Counted from the first letter of the stretch, positions 1-8,584 are shown. The stretch: 64,000 nucleotides of DNA from Synechococcus sp. 1G10 (GCF_002252625.1 NZ_NQKW01000004.1:124001-188000), one strand, 5' to 3'. Numbers and translations are program-made. The notes: a model not told the origin generated them from the sequence alone.

Positions 1-2
1 CG

Positions 3-563
3 CGGCGAGAGTGGCCCCTGGAGCAGGCAGATGCCACCGAGCCCCGCCAGGCCTGGCGCTGGATGACCGCCCCCTGGATCCATCACAGCCATCCCGAAGC
101 GGTTGTGAATGTGGCCCTGCTGCTGCTGATCCTGCGGACTCCATCACCGCTACCTCTGCCCGATGTGGTGCTGCGCTACGTGCTCACCAGCCTGGCGACA
201 ACGACCGTGGCGCTGCTGGTCGCGCAGAGGCGCACCAGTGAGCGCCGCTGGGATGGAGCCGCCGGGGCGGTGAGCGCCCTGATCGGCCTGGCTGCCGCCT
301 CCAGCCTGCTGAACTGGCGTGCTCTGACCTTCAGCCTGGGCCCGATCGACATTCCAACCTGGGTGCTGTTGCTGGTGTATGGCGCCCTGCAGCTGGGCTG
401 GCAGCTGCCCCGCCAGAGCGAGGACGACGACAGCCGTCCCCTCGATCGCTTGCTCAGCAGCCAGTGGTGGTGGGGACTGGTGCTGGGGGTGGCCTGGGCA
501 GTGGTCAACCGGTTGGACACACTGGTGCAGCTGGCTATGAAGTCGAGGGGGGTCGGCGGCTGA
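3..563 (+). CDS. Rhomboid-like integral membrane protein, 5' end cut by window
   Basis: The reading frame is open to the left edge, so the gene begins outside the window; an internal ATG at 63 is probably not the start because the preceding residues read as protein. What is visible is a polytopic membrane protein. The entry segment W-R-W-x-T...HHSH...N and the later GAAGAVSALIG resemble the rhomboid L1/TM2 region and the GASGAxxGLLG helix. The catalytic Ser of the rhomboid GxSG motif would be Ala here, and no clear catalytic His is seen in the last helix, so if the fold is right this is a non-proteolytic relative. It ends 34 bp before the convergent FHA-PBP gene. The family call is tentative; a generic membrane protein is the alternative. 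Confidence 0.6.
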   Translation, partial: RREWPLEQADATEPRQAWRWMTAPWIHHSHPEAVVNVALLLLILRTPSPLPLPDVVLRYVLTSLATTTVALLVAQRRTSERRWDGAAGAVSALIGLAAASSLLNWRALTFSLGPIDIPTWVLLLVYGALQLGWQLPRQSEDDDSRPLDRLLSSQWWWGLVLGVAWAVVNRLDTLVQLAMKSRGVGG

Positions 564-597
564 GCGGGCTGTTGAGGAACGGCCTCAGGGGCTGGTC

Positions 598-2931
598 TCA
601 GGTCTGGCGCCCCGCGCCAATTGCGGCCATGTACCGCCCCCAGAGCTCGGCCACCAGGGCACCACTGGCCGCCTGCGCCGGCCGGTTGTCGTCGTTGCCC
701 ATCCAGATCGCGGTGAGGATCTGCAGCGCCGGGGAGTAGCCGATGAAGAGCACATCCACGCCGTTGTCGGTGGTGCCGGTCTTGCCGCGGCCATCGGCCA
801 CCACCGCAGCGGCCCGCCCCGTGCCGCTGCGCACCACTCCCGCCAGCAGATCGTCCATCACCGCGGCGTCTTCCTTGCGCAGCAACTGGCGCGGCTGCTC
901 ACCGATGGGGGTGGTCACCCCCCGCTCCGGGCAGGTGGCAAGGCTGTAGATCGAACGGCAGATGCCCAGGTCGTAGATCTGGCTGACGCCGTGCATCGGC
1001 ACACTGCGCCCCCCGTTGGCCACCACGGCATAGGCCCGGGCCATCTCGTAGAGGAGGGTTTCACGGCCGCCGAGCATGGTGTTGAAATCGGCGTCGAGGG
1101 GGGTGCTGATGCCCAGCTGGCGGGCCTTGCGCAGCACCTGCTTCAGGCCGGCTGTCTCCGCCAGACGCAGTGCCACCACGTTCTCGGAATTGGCAAAGCC
1201 CCTGGCCACGCTGACGCTGCCGCCGGCGGCCCCGAAGCGGCAGCCCCCCACGTAGGCCAGCGGAGCACAGGAGATGGGCTGCTCGGGGCTGGTGCCGGCC
1301 TCAAGCGCCGCCAGGTAGGGGAAAAGCTTGAAGGTGGAGCCCGGCTGGCGCATGGCCTGCACCCGGTCGAAGCTGGAATGGGAGTAATCGCCGCCACCCA
1401 CGTAGGCAAGGATCTTGCCGCTGCGGTAATCGAGAGAGATCAGCGCCCCCTGGGTGAGCCCCACCCGAGCGGCCGGCCCCTCAAGAAAGCGCTGCAGCTG
1501 CTGCTGGGCGAGCTGCTGCAACTTCGGATCGATCGTGCTCACCACGTAGTAGTTGCCGCCTGAAGCTTTCTGAGAAAGGTTGAGGCCGAAGCGGGTTCCT
1601 TCCAGTTCACCGAGTACGTAATCGCTGAAGAAGGGATAGCTGGAGAAGCTGGATTCGCGGCAGGCCGAGGGATCGATGTTCAGGGGCCGCCGCTGGGCAT
1701 CGATCAGCTGCTGATCACGCAGATAGCCCTGCTCATGCATCAGCTTGAGCACCAGGTCGCGGCGCTCGCGGCCGGCAGTGGGATCCTTGGCATTGCAGGG
1801 GCTGTAACCATTGGGGCTAGGCAGCAGGCCCACCAGGAAGGCCGCCTGGCCCACGTCCAGTTCACTGGCCGACTTGCGGAAGTAGAGCCTGGACGCCTGC
1901 TCGAAGCCATCGGTACCGAGACCAAGATGGGCCCGGTCGAGGTACATCTTGAGGATCTGGTTCTTGCTGTAGCCCACCTCCAGTTGCAGGGCCACCCACA
2001 GTTCCCGCAACTTGCGGCTGAGGCTGTAGTCGGTACCCACCTCGGGGTAATAGATGCGGGCCACCTGCTGGGTGAGGCCGCTGCCGCCGCCGCTGCCCAG
2101 CAGAACCGAGCGCAGGGTACCGAACAGATCGACACCGCTGTTCCAGCCGAAGCGCGCCTCTTCCGAAGCCATCAGCGCCTGGCGCAGATGCAGGGGATAG
2201 GACTGGAGCGAGGGCAGAGCGGTGGCGGAGCCCTCCATGGCGTCGATCTGCTGACCCGAGGCCGAGACGATCTTGACGGGGCCGGAGATCAGGCGAATGC
2301 GCGAGCCCCCACCGATGGAGGAGACCAGCAGCAGCCCCCCCACCAGTAGACCAGACCCCAGCAGGCTGCCCAGGCCCAGCAGGTGCACCGCCTGCTCCAG
2401 CGGACTGCGGGGGTGCAGGTAACGCAGGCGCGGAGCCGAGCCCTTGAGCGGTGATCCCAGCTGCACCTGATCACCGTGGCGCAGACGGATGGAGCGAATG
2501 CGGCGATCGCGGTGGAACAGGCCGTTGGCGGAATTGAAGTCTTCGAGGGCGAAATCGCGATCCCCGGGGCGCGGCTTCTCAAGGATGGCGTGCACGCGGC
2601 TGAGGCTCTCCGCCTCGATCGGCAGCTCACAGGCTGGATCGCGGCCGATGCGATAGCGGCCCTCTCCCAGCACGGTGCGGCTGACCCGCCGCTCCCCCAG
2701 CCACAGCTCCGCCACAGCCTGGCGCTCGAGCAGCTGGCTCCAGGCCGAGCGGATGGCGGCAGGACGCCCGTGAGGCCCTCCGCGGCTCCAGGCGGCCAGA
2801 AAATGCCGCCAGGCCCTGCAACGAGCACCGGCCAGCAGCTGCCCGGCGCTGGAGCCAGAGTCCTGATCGGTGGTGGTGGCGGGGCCCGAGGCCTGCTCGC
2901 GGACACCCTCAGGAGGGGACGGCTCGACCAT
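598..2931 (-). CDS. Class A penicillin-binding protein with N-terminal FHA domain
   Basis: A bifunctional peptidoglycan synthase (glycosyltransferase plus transpeptidase), 777 residues. Order of domains: about 75 variable residues; an FHA domain at roughly 85-170 (IGRD..., SRVHAIL, NSANG), which reads phosphothreonine on the cytoplasmic side; one membrane helix near 185-210; a GT51 transglycosylase from about 240 (SEEARFGWNSG with the catalytic Glu near 257; GGGSGLTQQ); and a transpeptidase with the SxxK motif STFK near residue 532, SEN as SxN, and KTGT near 717. All catalytic motifs appear intact. FHA-PBP fusions are known in cyanobacteria. The gene starts at an ATG 57 bp from the divergent signalling operon, which carries a second FHA protein, a protein kinase and a PP2C phosphatase, so phospho-control of wall synthesis is a reasonable inference. 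Confidence 0.93.
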   Translation of the reverse strand: MVEPSPPEGVREQASGPATTTDQDSGSSAGQLLAGARCRAWRHFLAAWSRGGPHGRPAAIRSAWSQLLERQAVAELWLGERRVSRTVLGEGRYRIGRDPACELPIEAESLSRVHAILEKPRPGDRDFALEDFNSANGLFHRDRRIRSIRLRHGDQVQLGSPLKGSAPRLRYLHPRSPLEQAVHLLGLGSLLGSGLLVGGLLLVSSIGGGSRIRLISGPVKIVSASGQQIDAMEGSATALPSLQSYPLHLRQALMASEEARFGWNSGVDLFGTLRSVLLGSGGGSGLTQQVARIYYPEVGTDYSLSRKLRELWVALQLEVGYSKNQILKMYLDRAHLGLGTDGFEQASRLYFRKSASELDVGQAAFLVGLLPSPNGYSPCNAKDPTAGRERRDLVLKLMHEQGYLRDQQLIDAQRRPLNIDPSACRESSFSSYPFFSDYVLGELEGTRFGLNLSQKASGGNYYVVSTIDPKLQQLAQQQLQRFLEGPAARVGLTQGALISLDYRSGKILAYVGGGDYSHSSFDRVQAMRQPGSTFKLFPYLAALEAGTSPEQPISCAPLAYVGGCRFGAAGGSVSVARGFANSENVVALRLAETAGLKQVLRKARQLGISTPLDADFNTMLGGRETLLYEMARAYAVVANGGRSVPMHGVSQIYDLGICRSIYSLATCPERGVTTPIGEQPRQLLRKEDAAVMDDLLAGVVRSGTGRAAAVVADGRGKTGTTDNGVDVLFIGYSPALQILTAIWMGNDDNRPAQAASGALVAELWGRYMAAIGAGRQT

Positions 2932-2988
2932 GCGGGGAATGAACTGGCGTGCCCAGAGATACGCTACGCGCAGCGATCTCCTCGCCCC

Positions 2989-3264
2989 GTGCTGCGCCAG
3001 CGCGATCCCTGGGAGCCCTTCAGGCTCTGGCTGGCCATCACGATCGGGCTCTATGCGATCCGGGCCAGCTTCGCCGCCACCTGGGTGGGGGCCATACCGG
3101 GCTGGGTGCTGCTGGTCCTGGTGCTGGTGGCCCTGTTGCTGGCCAGCAAGGCCCTGCTCTTTCCCGGCCGTGTCACTGCGTACCGCGCCGGCGATGGGGG
3201 CTGGTGGAGCGACCTCCAGGACGACAGGCGCCTGTGGTGGCGCCGCCGCCGCGGAAGCCCATGA
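2989..3264 (+). CDS. Small membrane protein opening the FHA/kinase/TerY/PP2C operon
   Basis: A 91-residue protein from a GTG start; there is no ATG in the upstream part of the frame, and a start further left would run into the divergent PBP gene. It has two hydrophobic segments (about residues 13-30 and 35-56), then a basic, Trp-rich tail ending in WWRRRRGSP. No family was recognised. Its stop lies inside the next gene's ATG (ATGA, 4 bp overlap), so the two are translationally coupled. It is the first gene of a six-gene operon and may be a membrane partner of the following FHA protein, but that is inference from position only. Confidence 0.7.
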   Translation: MLRQRDPWEPFRLWLAITIGLYAIRASFAATWVGAIPGWVLLVLVLVALLLASKALLFPGRVTAYRAGDGGWWSDLQDDRRLWWRRRRGSP

Positions 3265-3950
3265 CCCAGCCTCCAGCCCAGCTGCGGTTGCGGGATCAGC
3301 CGGGCAAGGTGGCCCGGCTCGATCCAGCCAGGCCCCTGACGATCGGGCGTGAGCGCAACAATCGCCTCTGCATGCCAGAGCAGGACGGACTCTCGCCCCA
3401 CCACGCCGTGGTTCGCCACTCCAGCAGCCATCAGCGCTGGGTGGTGTGCGACTGGCAAAGCGCCGATGGCACCTTTCTCCAGGGGGAACGCCTTCAGCAG
3501 TGCCGCCCCCTGGCCGATGGCGATGAGATCAGGCTGGGACGCTGCGGTCCGGTGCTGATCTTCGAGCTGGTCGCTGGTGGTGCGTTGCAGCCCTTGGTGC
3601 CGCAAGTGGCGCCTGCCGTGAGCAGCCTCGACATCGGTGGCCAGCAGATCGACCTGGATCAGATCCGATCGGCCACGGTGCAGAGCCTGCCACGCCATCC
3701 CCACATCTTCAGCTGGTGGTTGCTGGTGTGCCTGGGGGGCCTGCTGCTGCTGCCGTTCCCGTTCCTGTTCTGGCCTCTGGAGGTTGCGGCCCTGGCCGGC
3801 TGGATCCTGCTGGGCTCCCGCAAGGAGCACACCCTCACGGTGGTGCTGCGTGATGGCCGCGCCCAGCGTCGCAGCTTCGCCAACCGGCTCACGGCTCTCT
3901 CCCACCGCAATGGGATCCGCAAGGCCATCGGCCAGAGTCTGGAGGCCTGA
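3261..3950 (+). CDS. FHA-domain membrane protein
   Basis: A 229-residue protein. Residues 1-105 form an FHA domain: LTIGRERNN (26-34), LSPHHAVV (44-51) and SADGTFLQG (67-75) match the GR, SxxH and NG strands; the usual Asn of the N-G-T motif is Asp. FHA domains bind phosphothreonine peptides, which fits the kinase encoded next. Two hydrophobic segments (about 150-171 and 174-186) anchor it in the membrane, and a basic tail follows. It overlaps the preceding gene by 4 bp and lies 19 bp before the kinase. It is likely a cytoplasmic-facing reader of the kinase's products; its targets cannot be told from sequence. Confidence 0.85.
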   Translation: MTQPPAQLRLRDQPGKVARLDPARPLTIGRERNNRLCMPEQDGLSPHHAVVRHSSSHQRWVVCDWQSADGTFLQGERLQQCRPLADGDEIRLGRCGPVLIFELVAGGALQPLVPQVAPAVSSLDIGGQQIDLDQIRSATVQSLPRHPHIFSWWLLVCLGGLLLLPFPFLFWPLEVAALAGWILLGSRKEHTLTVVLRDGRAQRRSFANRLTALSHRNGIRKAIGQSLEA

Positions 3951-3969
3951 GACCCCAAGCCAGCCCTCC

Positions 3970-5304
3970 GTGAACTGGATCCTGCCGGAAGGCGCCAGCC
4001 TTGATCTGGAGGGGATCTCCAGCCCCCTGCGGGTGCTGCGCGGACTCGGAGGCGGCACCCAGGGCCAGGTGTTCGAGGTGGAGGTGGCCGGTGAACGGCT
4101 GGCCCTGAAGTGGTACCTGCCGGCGTGCATTGCCCGCGATCCCCACCTGGAGCGGCGTCTGGGCGAGAGCATCCGCGCCACGGCCCCCAGCGACGCCTTC
4201 CTCTGGCCCCTGGCGCTGGTGAAACCCTGCAAGGGCGCGGTGCCGTTGCTGCGCCGCGGCGAAACGGGCTTCGGCTACCTGATGGAGCTCCGGCCCACGG
4301 GGTTTTTGGGGGCCCATGAACACGTGGGCGGCCACCTGGCCATCGGCCTGCTCCAGGTGCTGCGGGCCAGTTTTTTCCTGGCTGAGGCCTTCCATGCCCT
4401 CCACCTCAAGGGCCTCTGTTACAAGGACATCTCTCTGGGCAACCTGTTCCTGGAGCCCTCCAGCGGCCGGATCCTGATCTGCGACAACGACAACGTGGAT
4501 GTGGATGGGCGGGATCTGGGCAGCGTGCTCGGCACCCCCGGGTTCATGGCCCCGGAGATCCTGATGGGCCGGGCCAGGCCAGGGGCCAACAGCGATCTCT
4601 TCTCCCTGGCGGTGCTGATCTTCCGCCTGCTCACCCGCCACGACCCCCTGCGGGGTCGCCGCGAACTGGCGATCCGCTGCCTGGATGAGCCCGCCCGGCG
4701 CCGGCTCTACGGCGAAGACCCGCTGTTCATCTTCGATCCGGCTGATCCGAGCAACCGACCCGATCCGATCGAGCATGTCGCAGCTCTGATCACCTGGCCG
4801 ATTTACCCCGAGCCGATCAAGCAGCTGTTTGAGCAGACCTTCTGCACCGGTCTGCTGGACCCGAAGCGCCGGGCTCTGACCGGCCAGTGGATGGCGGCCC
4901 TGGCCGCGGCCCTCGACCAGCGTCAGCTCTGCACCCACTGCGGCCAGGAAACATTCCCCGCCCCGAGCGATACGGCCCCCTTGTGCTGGAGCTGCGGCTG
5001 CCCCATGCCACCCCCTGCCCGGCTGCGGCTGCCCCATGGCCAGGTGACGGCGGCGCCCGGTAACGAGCTGCATACCCACCACTTCGACCGCCTGCTACCA
5101 CTGCGGTTGAATCAGCCCCTGGCGCGGGTGGAAGCCCATCCCAGCGATGGCGACCTGCTGGGGCTGCGCAACCTCAGCGGCCAGAGCTGGCAGGCCGAGC
5201 TCAGGACCGGCAACCGGGTGGTGGTGGAGCCGGGACAAGCCTGTAATCTCGCGCCACTGGTGCGGATCACCACACCGGCCGGGGCGGTCGAGCTGCCCTC
5301 CTGA
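3970..5304 (+). CDS. YegI-like Ser/Thr protein kinase with C-terminal zinc ribbon
   Basis: A 444-residue protein from a GTG start; no other start codon lies between it and the upstream stop. The kinase fold occupies about 20-310: Gly-rich loop GLGGGTQG (25-32), ATP-anchoring Lys47 (ALKW), catalytic loop YKDISLGN with Asp153 and Asn158, a metal-binding Asp172 in DND replacing DFG, and APE at 194-196. A zinc ribbon follows with C321xxC324 and C339xxC342, then about 100 residues of beta-rich tail. The D-x-D activation motif plus zinc ribbon is typical of kinases that accompany TerY-type vWA proteins and PP2C phosphatases, such as E. coli YegI. All catalytic residues are present, so it is probably active. 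It is soluble, unlike PknB-type receptors; membrane contact would come from the FHA and PP2C partners. Confidence 0.88.
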   Translation: MNWILPEGASLDLEGISSPLRVLRGLGGGTQGQVFEVEVAGERLALKWYLPACIARDPHLERRLGESIRATAPSDAFLWPLALVKPCKGAVPLLRRGETGFGYLMELRPTGFLGAHEHVGGHLAIGLLQVLRASFFLAEAFHALHLKGLCYKDISLGNLFLEPSSGRILICDNDNVDVDGRDLGSVLGTPGFMAPEILMGRARPGANSDLFSLAVLIFRLLTRHDPLRGRRELAIRCLDEPARRRLYGEDPLFIFDPADPSNRPDPIEHVAALITWPIYPEPIKQLFEQTFCTGLLDPKRRALTGQWMAALAAALDQRQLCTHCGQETFPAPSDTAPLCWSCGCPMPPPARLRLPHGQVTAAPGNELHTHHFDRLLPLRLNQPLARVEAHPSDGDLLGLRNLSGQSWQAELRTGNRVVVEPGQACNLAPLVRITTPAGAVELPS

Positions 5305-5327
5305 GCCAACTTTCGAGCCCAGATCCG

Positions 5328-6110
5328 ATGCCCTTTCCCAACGTCAGGCTCGCCAACCGGCCGCTGCATTTCATCTACATCTGCGACTGCTCCGGCTCAA
5401 TGGCGGCCCAGGGCAAGATCCAGGCCCTCAATCAGGCGATTCGTCAGTCGTTGCCGGGAATGGCCGAGGTGGCTCGCCAGAACCCGGAGGCGCGGGTGCT
5501 GGTACGGGCCGTGAGCTTTGCCGACCGGGCCGTCTGGCACCTGGAGCAGCCCACGGAGGTCCAGCAGCTGCAGTGGCTGGATCTGCAGGCCGGAGGCATC
5601 ACGGCCATGGGCGAAGCGCTGGAGCTGGTGGCAGCAGTGCTTCAGTCGCCGCCGATGGAGGAGAGGGCCCTGCCGCCGGTGCTCGTGCTGATCTCCGATG
5701 GCCAGCCCACCGACGACTTCGACGCCGGCCTCGCCAGGCTGATGCGTGAGCCCTGGGCCCAGAAGGCGGTGCGCCTGGCGATCGCCATGGGCCATGACGC
5801 CGACACGGAGGTGTTGCAGCAGTTCATCGGCAGCGATCCCAGCGGTGGCTTGCCCGCTGGTGAAATCCCTGGCGCCAGCGGGCACACGCCCCTGCACCGC
5901 TCGGGCCGCTCGCCCCGCCGGCCCCTGCAGGCCAGCAGCGCCACCTCCCTGGCCCAGTACATCCAGTGGGCTTCCACCGCCGTGGTGGGCGCCGCCTCGA
6001 TGCCCGCCAGCCGCATGGCTGGCCCTGGGCCCCAGGCCAACATCCCTCTGCCGGATCTGCCCCCCACCCTGATGGATCCCACCGACGACGTCGGTCCCCT
6101 GGTGTGGTGA
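5328..6110 (+). CDS. TerY-like von Willebrand factor A (vWA) domain protein
   Basis: A 260-residue soluble protein with a complete metal-ion-dependent adhesion site: DCSGSM at 20-25 (DxSxS), Thr92 in GGITAMG, and Asp124 in SDGQPTDD. This is the TerY/YegL type of intracellular vWA protein, known to pair with a YegI-like kinase and a PP2C phosphatase (the 'TerY-P triad'). The C-terminal 90 residues are Pro/Ala/Ser-rich and predicted to be disordered. It lies 23 bp after the kinase and overlaps the PP2C gene by 4 bp (stop TGA inside GTGA). The presumed role is a Mg2+-dependent scaffold between kinase, phosphatase and substrate; the actual partner is unknown. Confidence 0.88.
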   Translation: MPFPNVRLANRPLHFIYICDCSGSMAAQGKIQALNQAIRQSLPGMAEVARQNPEARVLVRAVSFADRAVWHLEQPTEVQQLQWLDLQAGGITAMGEALELVAAVLQSPPMEERALPPVLVLISDGQPTDDFDAGLARLMREPWAQKAVRLAIAMGHDADTEVLQQFIGSDPSGGLPAGEIPGASGHTPLHRSGRSPRRPLQASSATSLAQYIQWASTAVVGAASMPASRMAGPGPQANIPLPDLPPTLMDPTDDVGPLVW

Positions 6111-7456
6111 GCGGCTGGAGGCCAGCGCTCCAGGCCAGGCGCATCGGCGCGGCCCACCAGCGCAAGGGCCGCCCCTGCCAGGACGCGGTGGCCGTCTCCC
6201 GATACCGCAGCCGGGATGGCCAGCCCGTGCAGGTGATGGCGGTGGCCGATGGCCACGGCGGTGAGCACTACCTCCTCAGCGACGTCGGCAGTGCCCTGGC
6301 CTGTGAGCTGGCGCTGCAGGTGGTGAGGGAGCACCTGGGCCTCTGGGACCTTCAGGGCGCACAGGCGCCGGAGCTCGACACGTGGGTCCACTGGCTGGCG
6401 TCCGAGCTGCCCCAACGGATCCACAGCCGCTGGCTGGCTCTGGTGCGGGAGCACTGGCAGCAGCACACGGCCCTTTCTTCAGCGCCGGATCAGGCTCCCT
6501 GTTCTGAAGCCACCACGCCCGAGGCCGAGGTGCCACGGCTCTACGGCACCACCCTGGGGCTGGTGGTGATGGCCCCGCGTTGGTGGGGTTACACCGGTGT
6601 GGGCGACTGGGACCTGGTGCAGGTGGGCGCCGATGGGCAGGCCGCACTGCTCAGCGAGGAATTGGCGGGGGATGGCGGCGGCGAGGCCACGGGCAGCCTC
6701 TGCCTGGAGCAGGCCGCGGGGCTGTTCCGCAGCGGACTGGAGCCGATCGAGCACCCAGAAGCCACCTTCGGTCTGCTGCTGAGCACCGATGGCATCCGCA
6801 AATCGTGCGCCACCGATGCAGATTTCCTGTTGCTCGCCGCTCACCTGATCGCCACCCCTGCCGCCGGAGCCAGCGAGGTGCTGGCCGCGAACCTGGATCA
6901 GATCACCAGCGAAGGCAGCGGCGACGACGTGTCAGTCGCGATGGCCCAGCACGGCAGCCTCTTCACCCCCAGCCTCTTCAGGCCCAGCCAGGTGAGCATC
7001 AGCGAGGAGACCCCGCCTGGCGAGCGGCCCATTCAGGCCAGGACCATTCGCGCCCAGAAACCCTTGCTGCTCGGGGCTTTGCTGGTGGCCACCGCCGGCC
7101 TCGGGGCAGGCTGGTACTGGCTGCAGCAATCGGGCATGGCCCCTGGCCCCCCAGGAGCCGTTCGGCGCCAGATCAACCAGCTCTGCCATGGCCCCGCCAA
7201 CGCCATCGCCGGCACCCTCAGCAACCGGCGCAGCCAGTTCACGGATCTGCGCCAAGGGCGCCTCACAGCCCCGCCCTTGCAGGACGCAGCCGATCTGGAT
7301 CCTCTCGGGGCCCTGATCGCCAGCAGCTTCGATCCCGCCTCAGGTGGGATGGTGCAGGGGGAGGCCCTCACGGCCCTCGGTCTCTGCCCACTCCTGGATG
7401 CTGCCCTGCAGCGTCAATGGCAACCCCCGACCATCCCTGATCTCCCCGAACGATGA
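6107..7456 (+). CDS. PP2C-family Ser/Thr phosphatase, membrane-anchored
   Basis: A 449-residue protein starting at a GTG that overlaps the TerY stop. The N-terminal PP2C domain (about 1-285) has the metal ligands Asp26 (CQDAV), DGHGG at 48-52 and the late GDDVS motif near residue 272. A single hydrophobic segment at about 319-338 (LLLGALLVATAG) anchors it, leaving a C-terminal domain of about 105 residues probably outside the cytoplasm. This is the eraser of the kinase-phosphatase-vWA triad. Relatives such as E. coli YegK are soluble, so the membrane helix and outer domain are a distinctive addition. It overlaps the next gene by 4 bp. Confidence 0.88.
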   Translation: MSGWRPALQARRIGAAHQRKGRPCQDAVAVSRYRSRDGQPVQVMAVADGHGGEHYLLSDVGSALACELALQVVREHLGLWDLQGAQAPELDTWVHWLASELPQRIHSRWLALVREHWQQHTALSSAPDQAPCSEATTPEAEVPRLYGTTLGLVVMAPRWWGYTGVGDWDLVQVGADGQAALLSEELAGDGGGEATGSLCLEQAAGLFRSGLEPIEHPEATFGLLLSTDGIRKSCATDADFLLLAAHLIATPAAGASEVLAANLDQITSEGSGDDVSVAMAQHGSLFTPSLFRPSQVSISEETPPGERPIQARTIRAQKPLLLGALLVATAGLGAGWYWLQQSGMAPGPPGAVRRQINQLCHGPANAIAGTLSNRRSQFTDLRQGRLTAPPLQDAADLDPLGALIASSFDPASGGMVQGEALTALGLCPLLDAALQRQWQPPTIPDLPER

Positions 7457-8511
7457 ACGACCACCAGCTCGGAGCCGCCCTCAGGCAGCAGGTGCTCAGC
7501 GACCTCCAGCGCGGCCGCGGCGCAGAGGGCCGTCGTTTACAGGCTCTGGCCGGTGACCTCTGCGGCGAGGAGCAGATCAAGCTGCTGCCGGCCCTGCGCC
7601 ATCTGATGCTCTCAGCTGCCTTCGCCAGTGCGGCCAGCCAGAGCCCGCCCCTCTCCGATACGCGGCTGCTGCCCAGGCTGATGCAGGAACTGGAGGAGGT
7701 GTTCAACCCCGCCATCTGCCAGCGCATGGAGCGGGTGGTGGGTGGACTGCTCGGCCAGCCGCCCAAGGACGTTTCAAGCTCATCGTCAACGTCAACCTCA
7801 ATCTCAGCCCCTAGCTCAGCCCTAGCTGCAGCGGCAGCCATGCCCAACGCGGCTGCACGGATCAAGGCAGCGCGCAGATCTGCAGTGCCAGCTCCTATGA
7901 CTCCCCTCCAGCCTCCTGCCACTCCACCCCTGCAGGCTCCGGCCAGGCGAGGCGGGGGCAGCAACGCCCTGCTCGGTCTTCTCGCCTTCCTCACCGGCGG
8001 CCTGGCGGTAGCCCTTGTGGGCGCCGTGGTGCTGCTACAGAAGTCCCCGCCCAGCACCGTGGAAAGCCCCTCCACCCCCAGGCCCAGATCGGAATCACCA
8101 GCGACCGCTGAGAAACCAGCCATACCACCCCAGGAACCGAGCCTGCCTGAGCCGGAGCCAATCACAGCGCCACAGCCGCCGCCGGCCGACACCGACCAGG
8201 CGATCGCCAGCGTTCAGGGCCTCTATGCCGCTCTCAGCAGCAAGACCTACGACCAGGCCCGCCGCTTCTTCGGGGGAGCTGCGGCCGATCAGTTCGATCC
8301 CGCCTTCTTCGACCAGTTCAAGCAGGTGAGCGTGTCCGATCTGCAAGAAACCAGCCAGGACGGCTCAACCGTTACCCTCCGGGGACTGGTGACTTTCGTC
8401 TACCCCGATGGCAGCGTCCAGACAGAGAGCCGCCGTTTCAGCGTCGACACCGCCACCACTCCCGCCCTGATCACCGCCAGCGACTTCGGGGGAGTGGTCA
8501 AGCCCCGCTAG
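7453..8511 (+). CDS. Single-pass membrane protein with predicted NTF2-like outer domain
   Basis: A 352-residue protein of no named family. Residues 1-110 are helical and cytoplasmic. Then come a Ser/Thr/Ala-rich stretch (about 112-140), a Pro-rich linker, one membrane helix near 175-197 (LLAFLTGGLAVALVGAVVLLQ), a Pro/Glu-rich linker, and a C-terminal domain (about 250-350) beginning DQAIASVQGLYAALSS. The pattern of that domain (helices, then strands ending in RRFSVDT) suggests an NTF2-like fold, as in extracytoplasmic sensor tails. It overlaps the PP2C gene by 4 bp and closes the operon, so a sensor or output role in the phospho-signalling system is inferred. Codon use in the Ser-rich stretch is unlike the rest of the gene. 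Confidence 0.78.
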   Translation: MNDHQLGAALRQQVLSDLQRGRGAEGRRLQALAGDLCGEEQIKLLPALRHLMLSAAFASAASQSPPLSDTRLLPRLMQELEEVFNPAICQRMERVVGGLLGQPPKDVSSSSSTSTSISAPSSALAAAAAMPNAAARIKAARRSAVPAPMTPLQPPATPPLQAPARRGGGSNALLGLLAFLTGGLAVALVGAVVLLQKSPPSTVESPSTPRPRSESPATAEKPAIPPQEPSLPEPEPITAPQPPPADTDQAIASVQGLYAALSSKTYDQARRFFGGAAADQFDPAFFDQFKQVSVSDLQETSQDGSTVTLRGLVTFVYPDGSVQTESRRFSVDTATTPALITASDFGGVVKPR

Positions 8512-8561
8512 TTGTGGTTCCAGAGCAGATTGTCGATGCCGGCAGCTGGGACGTCAGGCAC

Positions 8562-8584
8562 AAAAAAACGCCCCATGCGGGGCG
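8562..8584 (-). terminator. Intrinsic terminator of the PSRP-3 gene
   Basis: On the minus strand a CGCCCC/GGGGCG stem with a 4-nt loop (GCAT) is followed by seven T residues. It sits about 40 bp downstream of the PSRP-3 stop, in the 111-bp convergent gap (8512-8622). The plus-strand operon has no U-tract here, so the terminator works in one direction only. Confidence 0.85.
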
